Assembly (NCBI GenBank): GCA_003252105.1 | Contig: QKDL01000080.1 | Span: 1 to 52,295 of the forward strand | Source: Arcobacter sp. | GTDB lineage: Bacteria > Campylobacterota > Campylobacteria > Campylobacterales > Arcobacteraceae | DNA: 52,295 nt | Reading direction: 5' to 3' | Part shown: one piece after another, positions 7,759 to 15,764 of the stretch | Position numbering within the stretch: position 1 is the stretch's first letter | Layout of the letters: the number at the start of each line of letters is the position of its first letter | Notes under the pieces: model-generated | Database searches by the model: none | Told to the model about the DNA's origin: nothing | Seen by the model: only the letters and a program-made list of their open reading frames with translations | Translations under genes and position numbers: made by a program

Positions 7759-7995
7759 TTATCTGATTTCATATATAGCTTGTGAAGCACTCATAAACTC
7801 ATGAATTTTATTACCTCTTATTTCAAATTTTGCCTGTGATGCAGACATATATTCATGAATACGATTACCTCGAATTTGATAAACTGGTTGAGATGCACTC
7901 ATAAATTTATAAACTTTGTCACCTCGTATTTCATATTCAGCTTGACTAGCACTCATGTATTTATAAATTCTTTTTCCATCATATTCTGTAGACAT
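7759..7995 (-). CDS. Cassette 2, first gene: four-repeat protein (4-fold beta flower-like)
   Basis: A 78-residue protein made almost wholly of four tandem 18-residue repeats. The first reads GKRIYKYMSASQAEYEIR, and the others keep the MSASQ core and the Y/F-x-IR ending. Each repeat could be one beta hairpin, giving a small four-fold symmetric barrel. From memory this resembles the '4-fold beta flower' proteins first seen in a crystal structure of an integron cassette protein; I could not verify this. There is no signal peptide. GAGGAATAATT precedes the ATG. The function is unknown; repeat symmetry suggests ligand binding or oligomer packing rather than catalysis. Confidence 0.8.
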   Translation of the reverse strand: MSTEYDGKRIYKYMSASQAEYEIRGDKVYKFMSASQPVYQIRGNRIHEYMSASQAKFEIRGNKIHEFMSASQAIYEIR

Positions 7996-8014
7996 AATTA
8001 TTCCTCATATATTT

Positions 8015-8083
8015 GTATAACGTTTGAGTTGAGAAATAAATTAGCCGTAGGGTAATTTATTTCTCTCCAAGGTGTTGTTAGAC
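8015..8083 (-). repeat. attC1 recombination site (69 bp)
   Basis: On the minus strand R'' is GTCTAAC (8083-8077) and R' is GTTATAC (8021-8015). A perfect 13-bp stem (GAGAAATAAATTA, 8031-8043, with 8053-8065) encloses the loop GCCGTAGGG. One extra G next to the stem is a candidate extrahelical base, the feature that sets strand choice in attC recombination. R'' is the exact complement of the attI-side core of cassette 1 (GTTAGAC). Confidence 0.95.
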
Positions 8084-8088
8084 AACAC

Positions 8089-8442
8089 TTACTTAGGTCT
8101 TCTTTTTGAATATTTTCCTTCTGACCTAAAAGAAGTTTTATTTATATTTTTAGGTAACTCTCTTACATTCAACCAATACTCTTCTCGAACATCTTCATCA
8201 ATTTCAATGATACCTGGATACAAAGTATCATTACCACCTTTTTTACAACCAGAAATCCAAAAAGTTATGCCTGTTTTAATGTCTTTATAGTTTTCTTTGT
8301 ATCCATCACCTTTTAAAGATTGCAACTCAGCACCTTTATAATAAAGTGTTTTTCCTGTTTTAGATAATTTAACACGACCAATTCTCCCATTTCCTGCAAG
8401 GTTTCCACCTTTATATTCAATGTACATTAACTGTTCTTGCAT
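8089..8442 (-). CDS. Cassette 1: conserved integron-cassette protein, unknown function
   Basis: A 117-residue soluble protein of a family I know as very common in integron cassettes and sometimes mislabelled as deoxyxylulose-phosphate synthase. Recognisable segments are YIEYKGG near the start, ARIGRVKLSKTGKTLYY-like sequence (here GRIGRVKLSKTGKTLYYKG), ELQSLKG, GITFWISGCKKGGNDTLY and EIDEDVREEYW. A basic tail (KYSKRRPK) ends it. It is the first cassette after attI, so it should be the best transcribed from the cassette promoter. AAAAGGAAAATT precedes the ATG. No biochemical function can be assigned, and the synthase label should not be copied. Confidence 0.85.
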   Translation of the reverse strand: MQEQLMYIEYKGGNLAGNGRIGRVKLSKTGKTLYYKGAELQSLKGDGYKENYKDIKTGITFWISGCKKGGNDTLYPGIIEIDEDVREEYWLNVRELPKNINKTSFRSEGKYSKRRPK

Positions 8443-8480
8443 AATTTTCCTTTTGGTGTCTAACTATTTATTAGTAATAC

Positions 8481-8509
8481 ATTATATATAAATAATGTAT
8501 AAAATCACC
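8481..8509 (-). promoter_or_regulatory. Candidate cassette promoter (Pc)
   Basis: On the leftward strand TATAAT lies at 8486-8481, 17 bases before the attI cut point, with a weak GGTGAT at 8509-8504 in -35 position (17-base spacing). Campylobacterota -35 elements are poorly conserved, so the call rests mainly on the -10 and its location. The region is very A/T-rich and other -10 matches exist. Confidence 0.35.
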
Positions 8510-8671
8510 TAATAGGACTACACTTTTTATGATAAAATATTAAATCATCATAAAGCCCTTAAATAGTTTAGTTATAGCATATTTTAAATAATATATTACA
8601 ATATGTAATATTTTTTAAATCTAAATTGTATATTTGATATAATTTTTAATGTTAGACTATTAACGTATATC

Positions 8672-8734
8672 CGTAATAGCTTATCAAAATGTTATGCTAT
8701 TGATTAAAAATCGTAATAGTTTAACAAAATGCTA
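8672..8734 (+). repeat. Pair of 23-bp direct repeats upstream of intI
   Basis: CGTAATAGCTTATCAAAATG at 8672-8691 is repeated as CGTAATAGTTTAACAAAATG at 8712-8731; over 23 bases 20 match, and the period is 40 bp. Known attI sites carry directly repeated integrase-binding elements, and operators also come in such pairs. They overlap the presumed intI promoter, so autoregulation is possible. Confidence 0.6.
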
Positions 8735-8753
8735 AATATATCAGGAGTTAAAA

Positions 8754-9739
8754 ATGGGCAAAAAATTACTAGATATTATGAGTGATAAAATAAGATTTAA
8801 ACATTACAGTATAAAAACAGAGCAAAGTTATATTGGCTGGGCTAAAAGATATATTCTTTACCATAATAAAAGACACCCAAAGGATATGGGCAAAAATGAT
8901 ATAGAACATTTTTTAACCTATCTTGCCACAAAACTAAATGTAAGTCCAACAACTCAGAATCAAGCATTTAATGCAATATTATTTTTATATGAACAAGTTT
9001 TAAATATCTCATTAAAAGATCAGAACATTCAAGCGCTAAGAGCCAAAGAGAGAAAACATATTCCAGTAGTGCTTACTATAGATGAAGTAAGAAGTATTAT
9101 ATTAAATATGACGGGTGTTTATCAACTAATGGTAAAGCTTATGTACGGATGTGGATTAAGAATGAAAGAAGCACAAAATATCCGTGTCAAAGACATAGAC
9201 TTTCTCAAAGAGAGTGCAAGCACAAGGGTTTTAATAAAATTTATATTTGGGATAGTAAATCTCTCAAAGATAGAACGTTGCCACTTCCATTAAAAATAAA
9301 AAATGAACTTGAAATTCAAGTACAAAAAGTAAAAGAGCTTCACCAAAGAGATTTAAACAATGGATATGGAAGCGTATATATACCTTATGCACTTGAACGT
9401 AAATTTCCCAAGGCTAAATATGAAACCAAATGGCAATATGTTTTTCCTATGAATAAAATCTCAAAAGACCCAAGAACTGGAAAACAAAGACGACATCATA
9501 TTTTAGATGTAACTTTAAGTAGAAATATAAAAAATGCAGTTGAAAAATCAAATATAGATAAAAGAGTAACCTCTCATATTTTTAGACACTCTTACGCAAC
9601 TCATCTTTTGCAGAGTGGCACAGATATACGAAGTATTCAAGAGCTTTTAGGACATAAATCAATAGAAACAACAATGATATATACACACGTAGTAAAAGAG
9701 TTAAATAAAAATGAAATAAAAAGTCCATTGGATTTTTAA
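8754..9739 (+). pseudogene. intI: Integron integrase, inactivated by a 23-bp insertion
   Basis: Tyrosine recombinase that would join attI and attC sites. Two out-of-phase pieces form one protein: 8754-9203 in frame 1, then 9227-9739 in another frame. Removing 9204-9226 restores 320 residues, the normal IntI length, and leaves exactly four residues between VKDIDF and [12 protein letters not shown], as in IntI1. The catalytic set is otherwise complete: Arg in CGLRMKEA, Lys in SLKDR, HIFRH, LLGHKS and Tyr in MIYTH. The IntI-specific extra segment is present ([31 protein letters not shown]), as is the SPLDF ending. The unshifted product stops after 179 residues, keeping only the first arginine. 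Start ATG follows AGGAG. Confidence 0.94.
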
Positions 9740-9746
9740 AATAAAA

Positions 9747-9784
9747 CGAGGAAAAGCTTTCGTTAGAAAATTATTCTAACCTCG
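9747..9784 (+). terminator. Hairpin after intI
   Basis: Just past the intI stop, GTTAGAA (9762-9768) and TTCTAAC (9774-9780) form a 7-bp stem with loop AATTA, with outer CGAGG and CCTCG nearby. It is a possible terminator, but a clear T-run is missing. Confidence 0.4.
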
Positions 9785-9827
9785 AATAAAGCAGTAATAT
9801 CTTAAAAGCGAGAGATTTTGTTTAGAT

Positions 9828-9883
9828 TGTGCTAAATTTAGGTGAAGATGTACTAAAAGTACCTCGAACCTAAATCTAGTGCA
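9828..9883. other. 56-bp imperfect palindrome between intI and guaA
   Basis: Arms CTAAATTTAGGT (9832-9843) and ACCTAAATCTAG, with an inner GTACT/AGTAC stem, make a long imperfect hairpin. It lies between the convergent ends of intI and guaA. No R'' or R' core of an attC is attached. It may terminate transcription in either direction or stabilise a 3' end. Confidence 0.4.
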
Positions 9884-9887
9884 AGAT

Positions 9888-9911
9888 GAATAAAAGCTAT
9901 CGCTTTTATTC
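9888..9911 (-). terminator. Terminator hairpin overlapping the end of guaA
   Basis: A perfect 10-bp stem GAATAAAAGC/GCTTTTATTC with a 4-base loop covers the guaA stop codon (9908-9906). The descending arm carries TTTT. This is a compact intrinsic terminator for guaA. Confidence 0.6.
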
Positions 9912-11441
9912 CCATTCTATTGTTGCTGGTGGTTTTGATGATATGTCATAAACCACTCTATTAATCCCATCAACTTCATTGATAATTCTTCTTGAAATTG
10001 TCTCTAAGATATCATGTGGAATATGTGCAAATGTTGCTGTCATACCATCTGTTGCTTCTACTATCCTAACACATACTGTGTTATCATAAGTTCTGTTATC
10101 ACCCATAACACCTACTGATTTTACGTTTAGTAGTACAGTAAATGCTTGCCATGTTTTATCATAGTATCCTGTTGCATGTAAAACATCTAACATGATAACA
10201 TCTGCACGTCTAAGAAGATCTAAATCTGGTTTATTTACATCTCCCATAACTCTGATAGCTAGTCCAGGGCCTGGGAAAGGATGACGTCCAATCATATCTT
10301 GTGGAAGTCCAAGTTCTAATCCTAGAAGTCTAACTTCATCTTTGAAGATTTCTCTTAATGGCTCAATTAGCTCAAATGTCATCCAATCTGGAAGTCCACC
10401 AACGTTGTGGTGAGATTTGATAGTTTTTGAAGGTCCCTTTACAGATACAGATTCAATAACATCTGTATAAAGTGTACCTTGAGCTAAAAACTCAATACCA
10501 TTGTGTTTTTTTGCTTCTTCATCAAATACTTCAATAAATGTTTCACCGATAATTTTTCTTTTTGTTTCAGGGTCAGTTACACCTGCTAATCTAGAAAGGA
10601 AAGTTTCACTTGCATCACAAGTTATTAGGTTTACACCTCTAGCTTTAAACATAGCTTCTACTTGTTCTCTTTCGTTCGCTCTTAGTAATCCATTATCAAC
10701 AAATACTGGAATAAGTTGATCACCAATAGCTTCAGCTAATAAAGTTGCCACAACAGAAGAGTCAACTCCACCACTTACACCACAAAGAACTTTTTTATTA
10801 CCAACTTGCTCTTGGATTTTTTTGATTTGTTCTTTTGCAAATGAACCCATATTCCAAGTTGATTCACAATTACAAACAAATTTTGCAAAGTTTTTAAGGA
10901 TTTTTGAACCATGTTCTGAATGGTAAACCTCTGGGTGAAATTGGAAAGCATAAATATTTTCTTTTTCATTTGCAATGGCTGCAAATGGAGAGTTTTCACT
11001 TGTTCCAATTACTTCAAAACCTTCTGGAATATTTTCAACTCTATCCCCATGTGACATCCATACTGTTTGTCCATCATTTGTATCTTTGAAAATATCACAC
11101 TCTTTAGAAAAAGTAAGTTTAGCTTTTCCATATTCATGATGATCTGCTGGTATTACGCTTCCACCAAAAAATTGAGAAATAAGTTGCATCCCATAACAAA
11201 TTCCTAAAATAGGAAGACCTAAATTAAAAATCTCTTCATCTGGATGATATGCATCAATTGCATATACAGAAGCTGGACCACCACTTAAGATAATACCTTT
11301 TGGTGTTCTTGCTAATATATCTTCTATCCTTTCATTGTATGGCACAATTTCAGAATAAACACCTGCTTCTCTAAGTTTTCTTGCAATAATTTGTGTATAT
11401 TGACTACCAAAATCTAATACAACTATTGGTACATGTTTCAT
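9906..11441 (-). CDS. guaA: GMP synthase (glutamine-hydrolysing)
   Basis: Converts XMP to GMP using ATP and glutamine-derived ammonia, the last step of guanine nucleotide synthesis. The N-terminal class I glutaminase domain (about residues 1-190) shows the nucleophile elbow GICYGMQ and the catalytic HPE ([11 protein letters not shown]). The ATP-pyrophosphatase domain follows with [10 protein letters not shown] near residue 225, and the dimerisation domain ends in the conserved PPATIEWE. At 511 residues it has the usual length. It is monocistronic, convergent with the integron integrase, with its own terminator hairpin. As a conserved chromosomal gene it marks the boundary of the integron. Confidence 0.99.
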   Translation of the reverse strand: MKHVPIVVLDFGSQYTQIIARKLREAGVYSEIVPYNERIEDILARTPKGIILSGGPASVYAIDAYHPDEEIFNLGLPILGICYGMQLISQFFGGSVIPADHHEYGKAKLTFSKECDIFKDTNDGQTVWMSHGDRVENIPEGFEVIGTSENSPFAAIANEKENIYAFQFHPEVYHSEHGSKILKNFAKFVCNCESTWNMGSFAKEQIKKIQEQVGNKKVLCGVSGGVDSSVVATLLAEAIGDQLIPVFVDNGLLRANEREQVEAMFKARGVNLITCDASETFLSRLAGVTDPETKRKIIGETFIEVFDEEAKKHNGIEFLAQGTLYTDVIESVSVKGPSKTIKSHHNVGGLPDWMTFELIEPLREIFKDEVRLLGLELGLPQDMIGRHPFPGPGLAIRVMGDVNKPDLDLLRRADVIMLDVLHATGYYDKTWQAFTVLLNVKSVGVMGDNRTYDNTVCVRIVEATDGMTATFAHIPHDILETISRRIINEVDGINRVVYDISSKPPATIEWE

Positions 11442-11539
11442 TAAGTAGATTCCTTATGTTATTCTATTAATTTGTGATTTTATCTAAAAAGGTGTTAAGA
11501 AGTGATTAGGATTTGTGTGGAGTTGATTTTGAAGGTTAT

Positions 11540-11560
11540 GAAGCTAGAAAATCTAGCTTC
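11540..11560 (-). terminator. Hairpin downstream of the receiver gene
   Basis: A perfect 9-bp inverted repeat (GAAGCTAGA/TCTAGCTTC, loop AAA) starts five bases after the stop of the response-regulator gene. It likely ends the chemoreceptor-receiver transcript, although the following T-run is weak. Confidence 0.5.
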
Positions 11561-11564
11561 AATC

Positions 11565-11930
11565 TTATAGTCCAAGATTATCTAATACTTTATTTTCTAC
11601 ATCTCTTAATGAGATAAAAGGTTTTGTAATATAATCAGTTGCACCTAATTCATCACATTCAATAAGTCTATCCTCTGTTGAGTATGCAGTCATCATTATA
11701 ACTTTTTGATTAGGTTTTTTTTCTTTGATTTTTCTAAGTAATTCTACCCCATCCATTTGAGGCATCATAATATCTGAAATAATAATATCATAGTTATTGC
11801 TAACTAATTTGTTATATGCAGTCTCTGGATTTTCAAATAATTCAATCTCTAACTCTTCTCTTCTACTTAGAAATTTTTTCATCATCTCTAAAATTGAAAT
11901 TTCATCATCAACTATTGCAATTTTATACAT
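11565..11930 (-). CDS. CheY-like single-domain response regulator
   Basis: A 121-residue stand-alone receiver domain. Visible are the acidic pocket IVDDE (residues 6-10), the phosphoacceptor Asp in IIISDIMMPQMDG (about residue 54), the Thr in MMTAYS and the Lys in ITKPF. There is no output domain, so it signals by protein contact, as CheY does at the flagellar switch or as a kinase intermediary. It starts two bases after the chemoreceptor gene stops, so the two are co-transcribed and may work together. It is too generic to be called CheY itself. Confidence 0.9.
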   Translation of the reverse strand: MYKIAIVDDEISILEMMKKFLSRREELEIELFENPETAYNKLVSNNYDIIISDIMMPQMDGVELLRKIKEKKPNQKVIMMTAYSTEDRLIECDELGATDYITKPFISLRDVENKVLDNLGL

Positions 11931-11932
11931 TT

Positions 11933-14230
11933 TTATCCCCTTGTTGCATCAATTTTTATTTGGTCTAAACATTCAAACACAATACTTGTTGCATTTTCAA
12001 TATTATTACCTATTTTAATCAACTCATCATTTGTGGCATGTTCATTATTTTTATTAATAAACTCTTGAACTCCTCTATGAACTTTTACATGTGATTCTTT
12101 AAGTTTTTCCCAATTTCCAGTTTTAGTAAATGCTTTTCCATCTTTTTCACTTTGCATCATCCAATTTCCAAGATTACACTCAGTTTCAGATTTTACCTTT
12201 GTATTTTCACTATTTCCTTTTAACAGTTCAAAAGATGTTTCTTTGAATATTACATGTTGTAATTTAAGATTATTAAGCTGGTTTGTAAGATTTATATCTG
12301 ATATTTGTTTTCTTGCTTTCTCTTTAAACTTAGCATTATTTGCAATTGTTATTAGATTATCAGATAACTCTTTTACCTCATTAGACAAGTCTGCAATACT
12401 TGTAGCATCACTTGCATTTTCTTGTGTATTTTTATCTAACACATTTATAGCATCATTGATTTGTGCAATTCCAATACCTTGTTCTTTACTTGCACTTGCA
12501 ACATCATCAATAATCTCTTTTGTTTCATTTATAGCTTTTTGTAATTCATCATAACCTACAATCATCTCATCAGCTATTTTTTTACCATCATTTGCTTTTA
12601 TTGTTGCATTTTCTACTAAATCTTTAATCTCTTTAGCAGCTTCTGCACTTCTACTTGCAAGGTTTCTAACCTCTTGAGCAACTACAGCAAATCCTTTCCC
12701 AGCTTCTCCTGCTGTTGCAGCTTCAACTGCTGCATTTAGTGATAATATATTTGTTTGGAATGCTATTTGATCAATAACTGTAATCGCTTCATTTATTGCA
12801 TTTACTTGTTCATTAATATCATCCATCGAACTAACTGTTCTATAAGCCAAATCTTGACCTTTTGATGCAGATGTTAAAACTCCATCCTCAATTATCTTCA
12901 TTTTTTCTATATTTAAAGTTGAATTTTGAATATTACTATTAATCTCTTCAACAGCAGCAGCTGTTTCTTCTAAAGATGCAGCTTGTTCATTTGCAGATTT
13001 TGATAATGATTTTGCAGATGTAGATAAAATATCTATTGTAGAAGCTAAGCTTTCACCACTCACTAAAATTGTAGCAAGTAATTCAGAAACATTATCTCCT
13101 ATTGCTTTTGTCCCAACAGAGATAGAACCTATTGTACCACTTACATTATCAACTTTAAATTCATGTTCAAAATTACTTTTTCCATACTCAGTTAAAGCAT
13201 GACTTATTGTCCCAAATTTTTCACTTAAGTCAGATATTAAAGTATTAATTGCATTTTTTAAATCATTTGTAGATCTATTCTGAGATTCACTTTGAACACT
13301 ATAAGTGAAAAATCCAGCTCTAACCATCTCAATAGCTTTTTCACTCTCTTCAACTATTTTTTGATCTTGAGCTACAACTTTTCTTATTGAATCTAAATAT
13401 TCGTTGAAATATCTAGCTAAATCCCCTATTTCATCTTTTGAATCTATATTGATTTTTTGATCAGCACTAGAAAATTTTGTCAAAGCTTTTACAGTTGCTG
13501 TTAGTTTAGATATAGGTTGTACAATCATTTTGTTTGTTACAAACATTACAATAATTGAGATAATAATAATAACAGCTATAACCATAACTATCATAAATAA
13601 AATAGAATTATTTACATCTTCTTCACCATTTGTTTGCATGGTTTGAATATCTTTTTGTACATCATCTAAATAACTTCCTGTACAAATTATCCATCCCCAA
13701 GGCTCAAAGAGTTCTCCATAACTATATTTAGGCTGTGGTTTATCAAAACCTGGTTTATTCCAATAGTATTCTATTAAAGCACTACCATCTTTTTTTACTT
13801 TTTCTACTAATTCAACAAAAAACTCTTTACCATTTGTATCTTTTTGGCTTGCAACATTACTCCCATCAAGTTTTTCGGAGATTGGGTGCATTAACATATT
13901 ATAAGATGTATCATTTATCCAAAAATATCCATCTGTTCCAAATCTAAACTTTCTAACAGTTGACATAGCAAGCTTTTTTGCATCAGCTTCACTTATTTCA
14001 CCATTTTTATAATCATCATAAATAGTTTGAACACTTTTTGTTGACATGGAAACATAGTTTTTAAGTGTTAACTCTTTATTTTTATAAGCTTGTTGAGTAT
14101 AATACTCTATACTCTCCTCAGATGTATGTTTTAATGATAAAACAGCTTTTGTAGCAATGATTATAGATACAAGTAAAATTGTCGATACAACTATTACTAA
14201 AAGCTTTGATTTTATTGTTAAATTTTTCAT
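11933..14230 (-). CDS. Methyl-accepting chemotaxis protein with cache and zinc-binding CZB domains
   Basis: A 765-residue chemoreceptor. The order is TM1 (about 9-30), an sCache_2-type periplasmic sensor (about 35-200, with [14 protein letters not shown] and [13 protein letters not shown]), TM2 (about 208-232), HAMP, then the signalling domain (about 390-620) with the conserved tip [20 protein letters not shown]. The C-terminal ~100 residues match the chemoreceptor zinc-binding (CZB) domain: His in [14 protein letters not shown] and ESHVKVHRG. sCache_2 domains often sense small organic acids; CZB domains bind zinc and respond to oxidants such as hypochlorite in other bacteria. The ligand here is unknown. 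The CheY-like gene follows after two bases. Confidence 0.94.
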   Translation of the reverse strand: MKNLTIKSKLLVIVVSTILLVSIIIATKAVLSLKHTSEESIEYYTQQAYKNKELTLKNYVSMSTKSVQTIYDDYKNGEISEADAKKLAMSTVRKFRFGTDGYFWINDTSYNMLMHPISEKLDGSNVASQKDTNGKEFFVELVEKVKKDGSALIEYYWNKPGFDKPQPKYSYGELFEPWGWIICTGSYLDDVQKDIQTMQTNGEEDVNNSILFMIVMVIAVIIIISIIVMFVTNKMIVQPISKLTATVKALTKFSSADQKINIDSKDEIGDLARYFNEYLDSIRKVVAQDQKIVEESEKAIEMVRAGFFTYSVQSESQNRSTNDLKNAINTLISDLSEKFGTISHALTEYGKSNFEHEFKVDNVSGTIGSISVGTKAIGDNVSELLATILVSGESLASTIDILSTSAKSLSKSANEQAASLEETAAAVEEINSNIQNSTLNIEKMKIIEDGVLTSASKGQDLAYRTVSSMDDINEQVNAINEAITVIDQIAFQTNILSLNAAVEAATAGEAGKGFAVVAQEVRNLASRSAEAAKEIKDLVENATIKANDGKKIADEMIVGYDELQKAINETKEIIDDVASASKEQGIGIAQINDAINVLDKNTQENASDATSIADLSNEVKELSDNLITIANNAKFKEKARKQISDINLTNQLNNLKLQHVIFKETSFELLKGNSENTKVKSETECNLGNWMMQSEKDGKAFTKTGNWEKLKESHVKVHRGVQEFINKNNEHATNDELIKIGNNIENATSIVFECLDQIKIDATRG

Positions 14231-14342
14231 TAACTAGTCCTCTAATAACTAAAAGTAATTATTATTATAAGTAAAAAGTATTAATAAAATAATAAATAAG
14301 TAAAAAAAAATAAAAAAATTTTACATATTGTAGCAGAAATAA

Positions 14343-14373
14343 AAATAAAAAAGAGAAAATCTCTTTTTTATTT
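14343..14373 (-). terminator. Intrinsic terminator of the nadB-nhaD operon
   Basis: A perfect 14-bp stem (14343-14356 with 14360-14373) with a 3-base loop has A-rich and T-rich arms, so it can work in both directions. It starts nine bases beyond the nhaD stop codon. Confidence 0.8.
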
Positions 14374-14381
14374 AAAAGAAT

Positions 14382-15764
14382 TTAGTGACTAATTCCTAAT
14401 ATATGATATTGAAAATACCATACAGAACAAGAAACTATATAACCTAAAAGAATAGTCCATGCATATTTCATATGTGAACTAAAAGTATAAATACCGTGAA
14501 GTTTACCCATAACTCCAACACCGGCAGCACTACCAAATGAGATAAGAGAACCTCCAACCCCAGCTGTAAGTGTTACAAGCATCCATTGGTCAAGTCCCAT
14601 TTCTGGGTTTGCTTTAAGAACTGCTGACATAACTGGAACGTTGTCAACGATTGCAGATAAGAATCCAACTCCAATATTTGCCCAAGTTGGTCCTAATACA
14701 TCTGGACGATATACATGTGAAGCTAGTGCTAACCAACCAATAAAATATAAAGCCCCAACTGCAGCTAAAATACCAAAGAAAAACATTAAAGTATTATTTT
14801 CGATTTTTGCCATAGAATGGAAAATATTAAAATGTTCTGTACCATATTTTTTCTTTAACCCGTATGCGTAAACTTTTAATAAAGACAATCCAAACATCAT
14901 ACCCCACATAGCTGGTAAGTGTAATACTTGGTGAGACATTACAGCACAAAATATTGTAAATACACCAAGTCCCATTACAACTTTTGCACCCTCTGCCATT
15001 GCTGGTTTTTTCTCTTTTGAAGCATCAAAATCAGGAACTGTATCAGGTACAACTCTAGATAATAAAAATGCAGTAACAAAATAACCTAATACAGCTGATG
15101 GGAATAAAAATAAGAAGTCAGTGAATACTCCCTTTCCTGCAGTCCATGCCATCAAAGTTGTAATATCTCCAAATGGCGACCAAGCCCCACCTGCATTTGC
15201 TGCAACTACAATATTAATTGCACCAGGAACTAAGAAATCTTTTCTACTTTTTTCAATAGTAATTAATACTGTTGAAAGAATAAGTGCAGTTGTTAAGTTA
15301 TCTGCAATAGGTGATAAGAAGAATGCAATAAAACCTGTTACCCAATATAGTTTTCTATATGTGTAACCTTTTGATACAAGGTTATATTTTAATCTATCAA
15401 ATACTCCCATATGAATTAATGATTCAATATAAGTCATAGCAACAAATAAGAAGAAGAAAATCTCAGCAATTTCCAAAATTAGATGTTGCGCTTGAGTATT
15501 AACCAATCCCATATCTAGGTGATTTAATGCATAATACAATGCAACTAAAATAAACATAAAAGTACCAATAAATAAAGCTGGTTTTGCTTTATCAATCTCA
15601 TACTTTTCTTCAGCAGCAACGAAGTAGTAACCTACAACGAAAATGAATAAACATGCGAATCCAACCCATGTCATAGTCAAATCAGGAATCTCTCCTGTAC
15701 TTGCTCCCGCGCTTGCAAATAATGCAACTGATGATAACAATAATGTCATCAAGACTTTTAACAT
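14382..15764 (-). CDS. nhaD: Na+/H+ antiporter of the NhaD family
   Basis: Membrane antiporter that exports Na+ (or Li+) in exchange for protons, for salt tolerance and pH control. The 460-residue protein starts with a cleavable-looking signal (MLKVLMTLLLSSVALFASAG) and has about twelve further hydrophobic segments. Conserved family stretches are seen: LSPIADNLTTALI, NIVVAANAGGAWSPFGDITTLM, FLSAIVDNVPVMSA and GGSLISFGSAAGVGVMG. These match the IT-superfamily NhaD proteins of marine and halotolerant bacteria. It overlaps nadB by seven bases, so it is translated from the same message. A role in Na+ extrusion suggests a marine or brackish habitat. Confidence 0.93.
   Translation of the reverse strand: MLKVLMTLLLSSVALFASAGASTGEIPDLTMTWVGFACLFIFVVGYYFVAAEEKYEIDKAKPALFIGTFMFILVALYYALNHLDMGLVNTQAQHLILEIAEIFFFLFVAMTYIESLIHMGVFDRLKYNLVSKGYTYRKLYWVTGFIAFFLSPIADNLTTALILSTVLITIEKSRKDFLVPGAINIVVAANAGGAWSPFGDITTLMAWTAGKGVFTDFLFLFPSAVLGYFVTAFLLSRVVPDTVPDFDASKEKKPAMAEGAKVVMGLGVFTIFCAVMSHQVLHLPAMWGMMFGLSLLKVYAYGLKKKYGTEHFNIFHSMAKIENNTLMFFFGILAAVGALYFIGWLALASHVYRPDVLGPTWANIGVGFLSAIVDNVPVMSAVLKANPEMGLDQWMLVTLTAGVGGSLISFGSAAGVGVMGKLHGIYTFSSHMKYAWTILLGYIVSCSVWYFQYHILGISH

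Larger units (their letters stand above)
8464..8753. other. attI region and integrase upstream sequence (no gene)
   Basis: This non-coding stretch should hold attI, the cassette promoter and the intI promoter. The attI core is the minus-strand GTTAGAC at 8464-8458, cut between 8464 and 8463. Two 23-bp direct repeats (8672-8694 and 8712-8734) lie just before intI. A second GTCTAAC-like core (minus strand 8657-8651) and small A/T palindromes near 8478-8499, 8530-8550 and 8594-8612 are also present. AGGAG at 8743-8747 is the ribosome-binding site for intI. Confidence 0.75.
4551..9739. mobile_element. Chromosomal integron: broken intI, attI region and a six-cassette array
   Basis: The integrase reads right (8754-9739) and the cassettes read left, starting at the attI junction 8463/8464, the standard divergent layout. 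Cassettes bounded by G|TT cleavage points: C1 8021-8463, C2 7049-8020 (two genes), C3 5972-7048, C4 5364-5971, C5 4900-5363, C6 from 4899 leftward to a decayed attC near 4551. The leading core of each of C1-C5 is the exact complement of its own trailing R'' box: GTTAGAC/GTCTAAC, GTTATAC/GTATAAC twice, GTTAGCT/AGCTAAC, GTTAGGA/TCCTAAC. That relation is expected only for cassettes inserted as circles by attI x attC or attC x attC recombination. Integrase identity rests on homology to IntI1-type proteins. Confidence 0.93.

Noticed and set aside
4894..8083. Regularly recurring similar sequences as a CRISPR array
   Set aside because: Copies are 69-134 bp, palindromic, separated by protein-coding genes of varied length and bounded by R'/R'' cores; they are attC sites.
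8089..8442. Deoxyxylulose-phosphate synthase
   Set aside because: At 117 residues it is far too small and has no thiamine-diphosphate motif; this label is a known database error for this cassette family, as far as I recall.
8672..8734. LexA (SOS) operators at the intI promoter
   Set aside because: No CTGT-N8-ACAG palindrome is present, and this phylum generally lacks LexA.
9204..9226. Programmed frameshift in intI
   Set aside because: There is no slippery heptamer, and the change is a 23-base extra segment, not a one-base slip; removing it restores canonical spacing.
9149..9739. A separate second recombinase gene
   Set aside because: Its first 26 codons are the out-of-frame reading of the first piece plus the insert; the rest is the C-terminal half of the same IntI.
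9828..9883. Another attC site on the far side of intI
   Set aside because: It is palindromic but has no RYYYAAC/GTTRRRY cores at its ends, and no cassette gene is attached.
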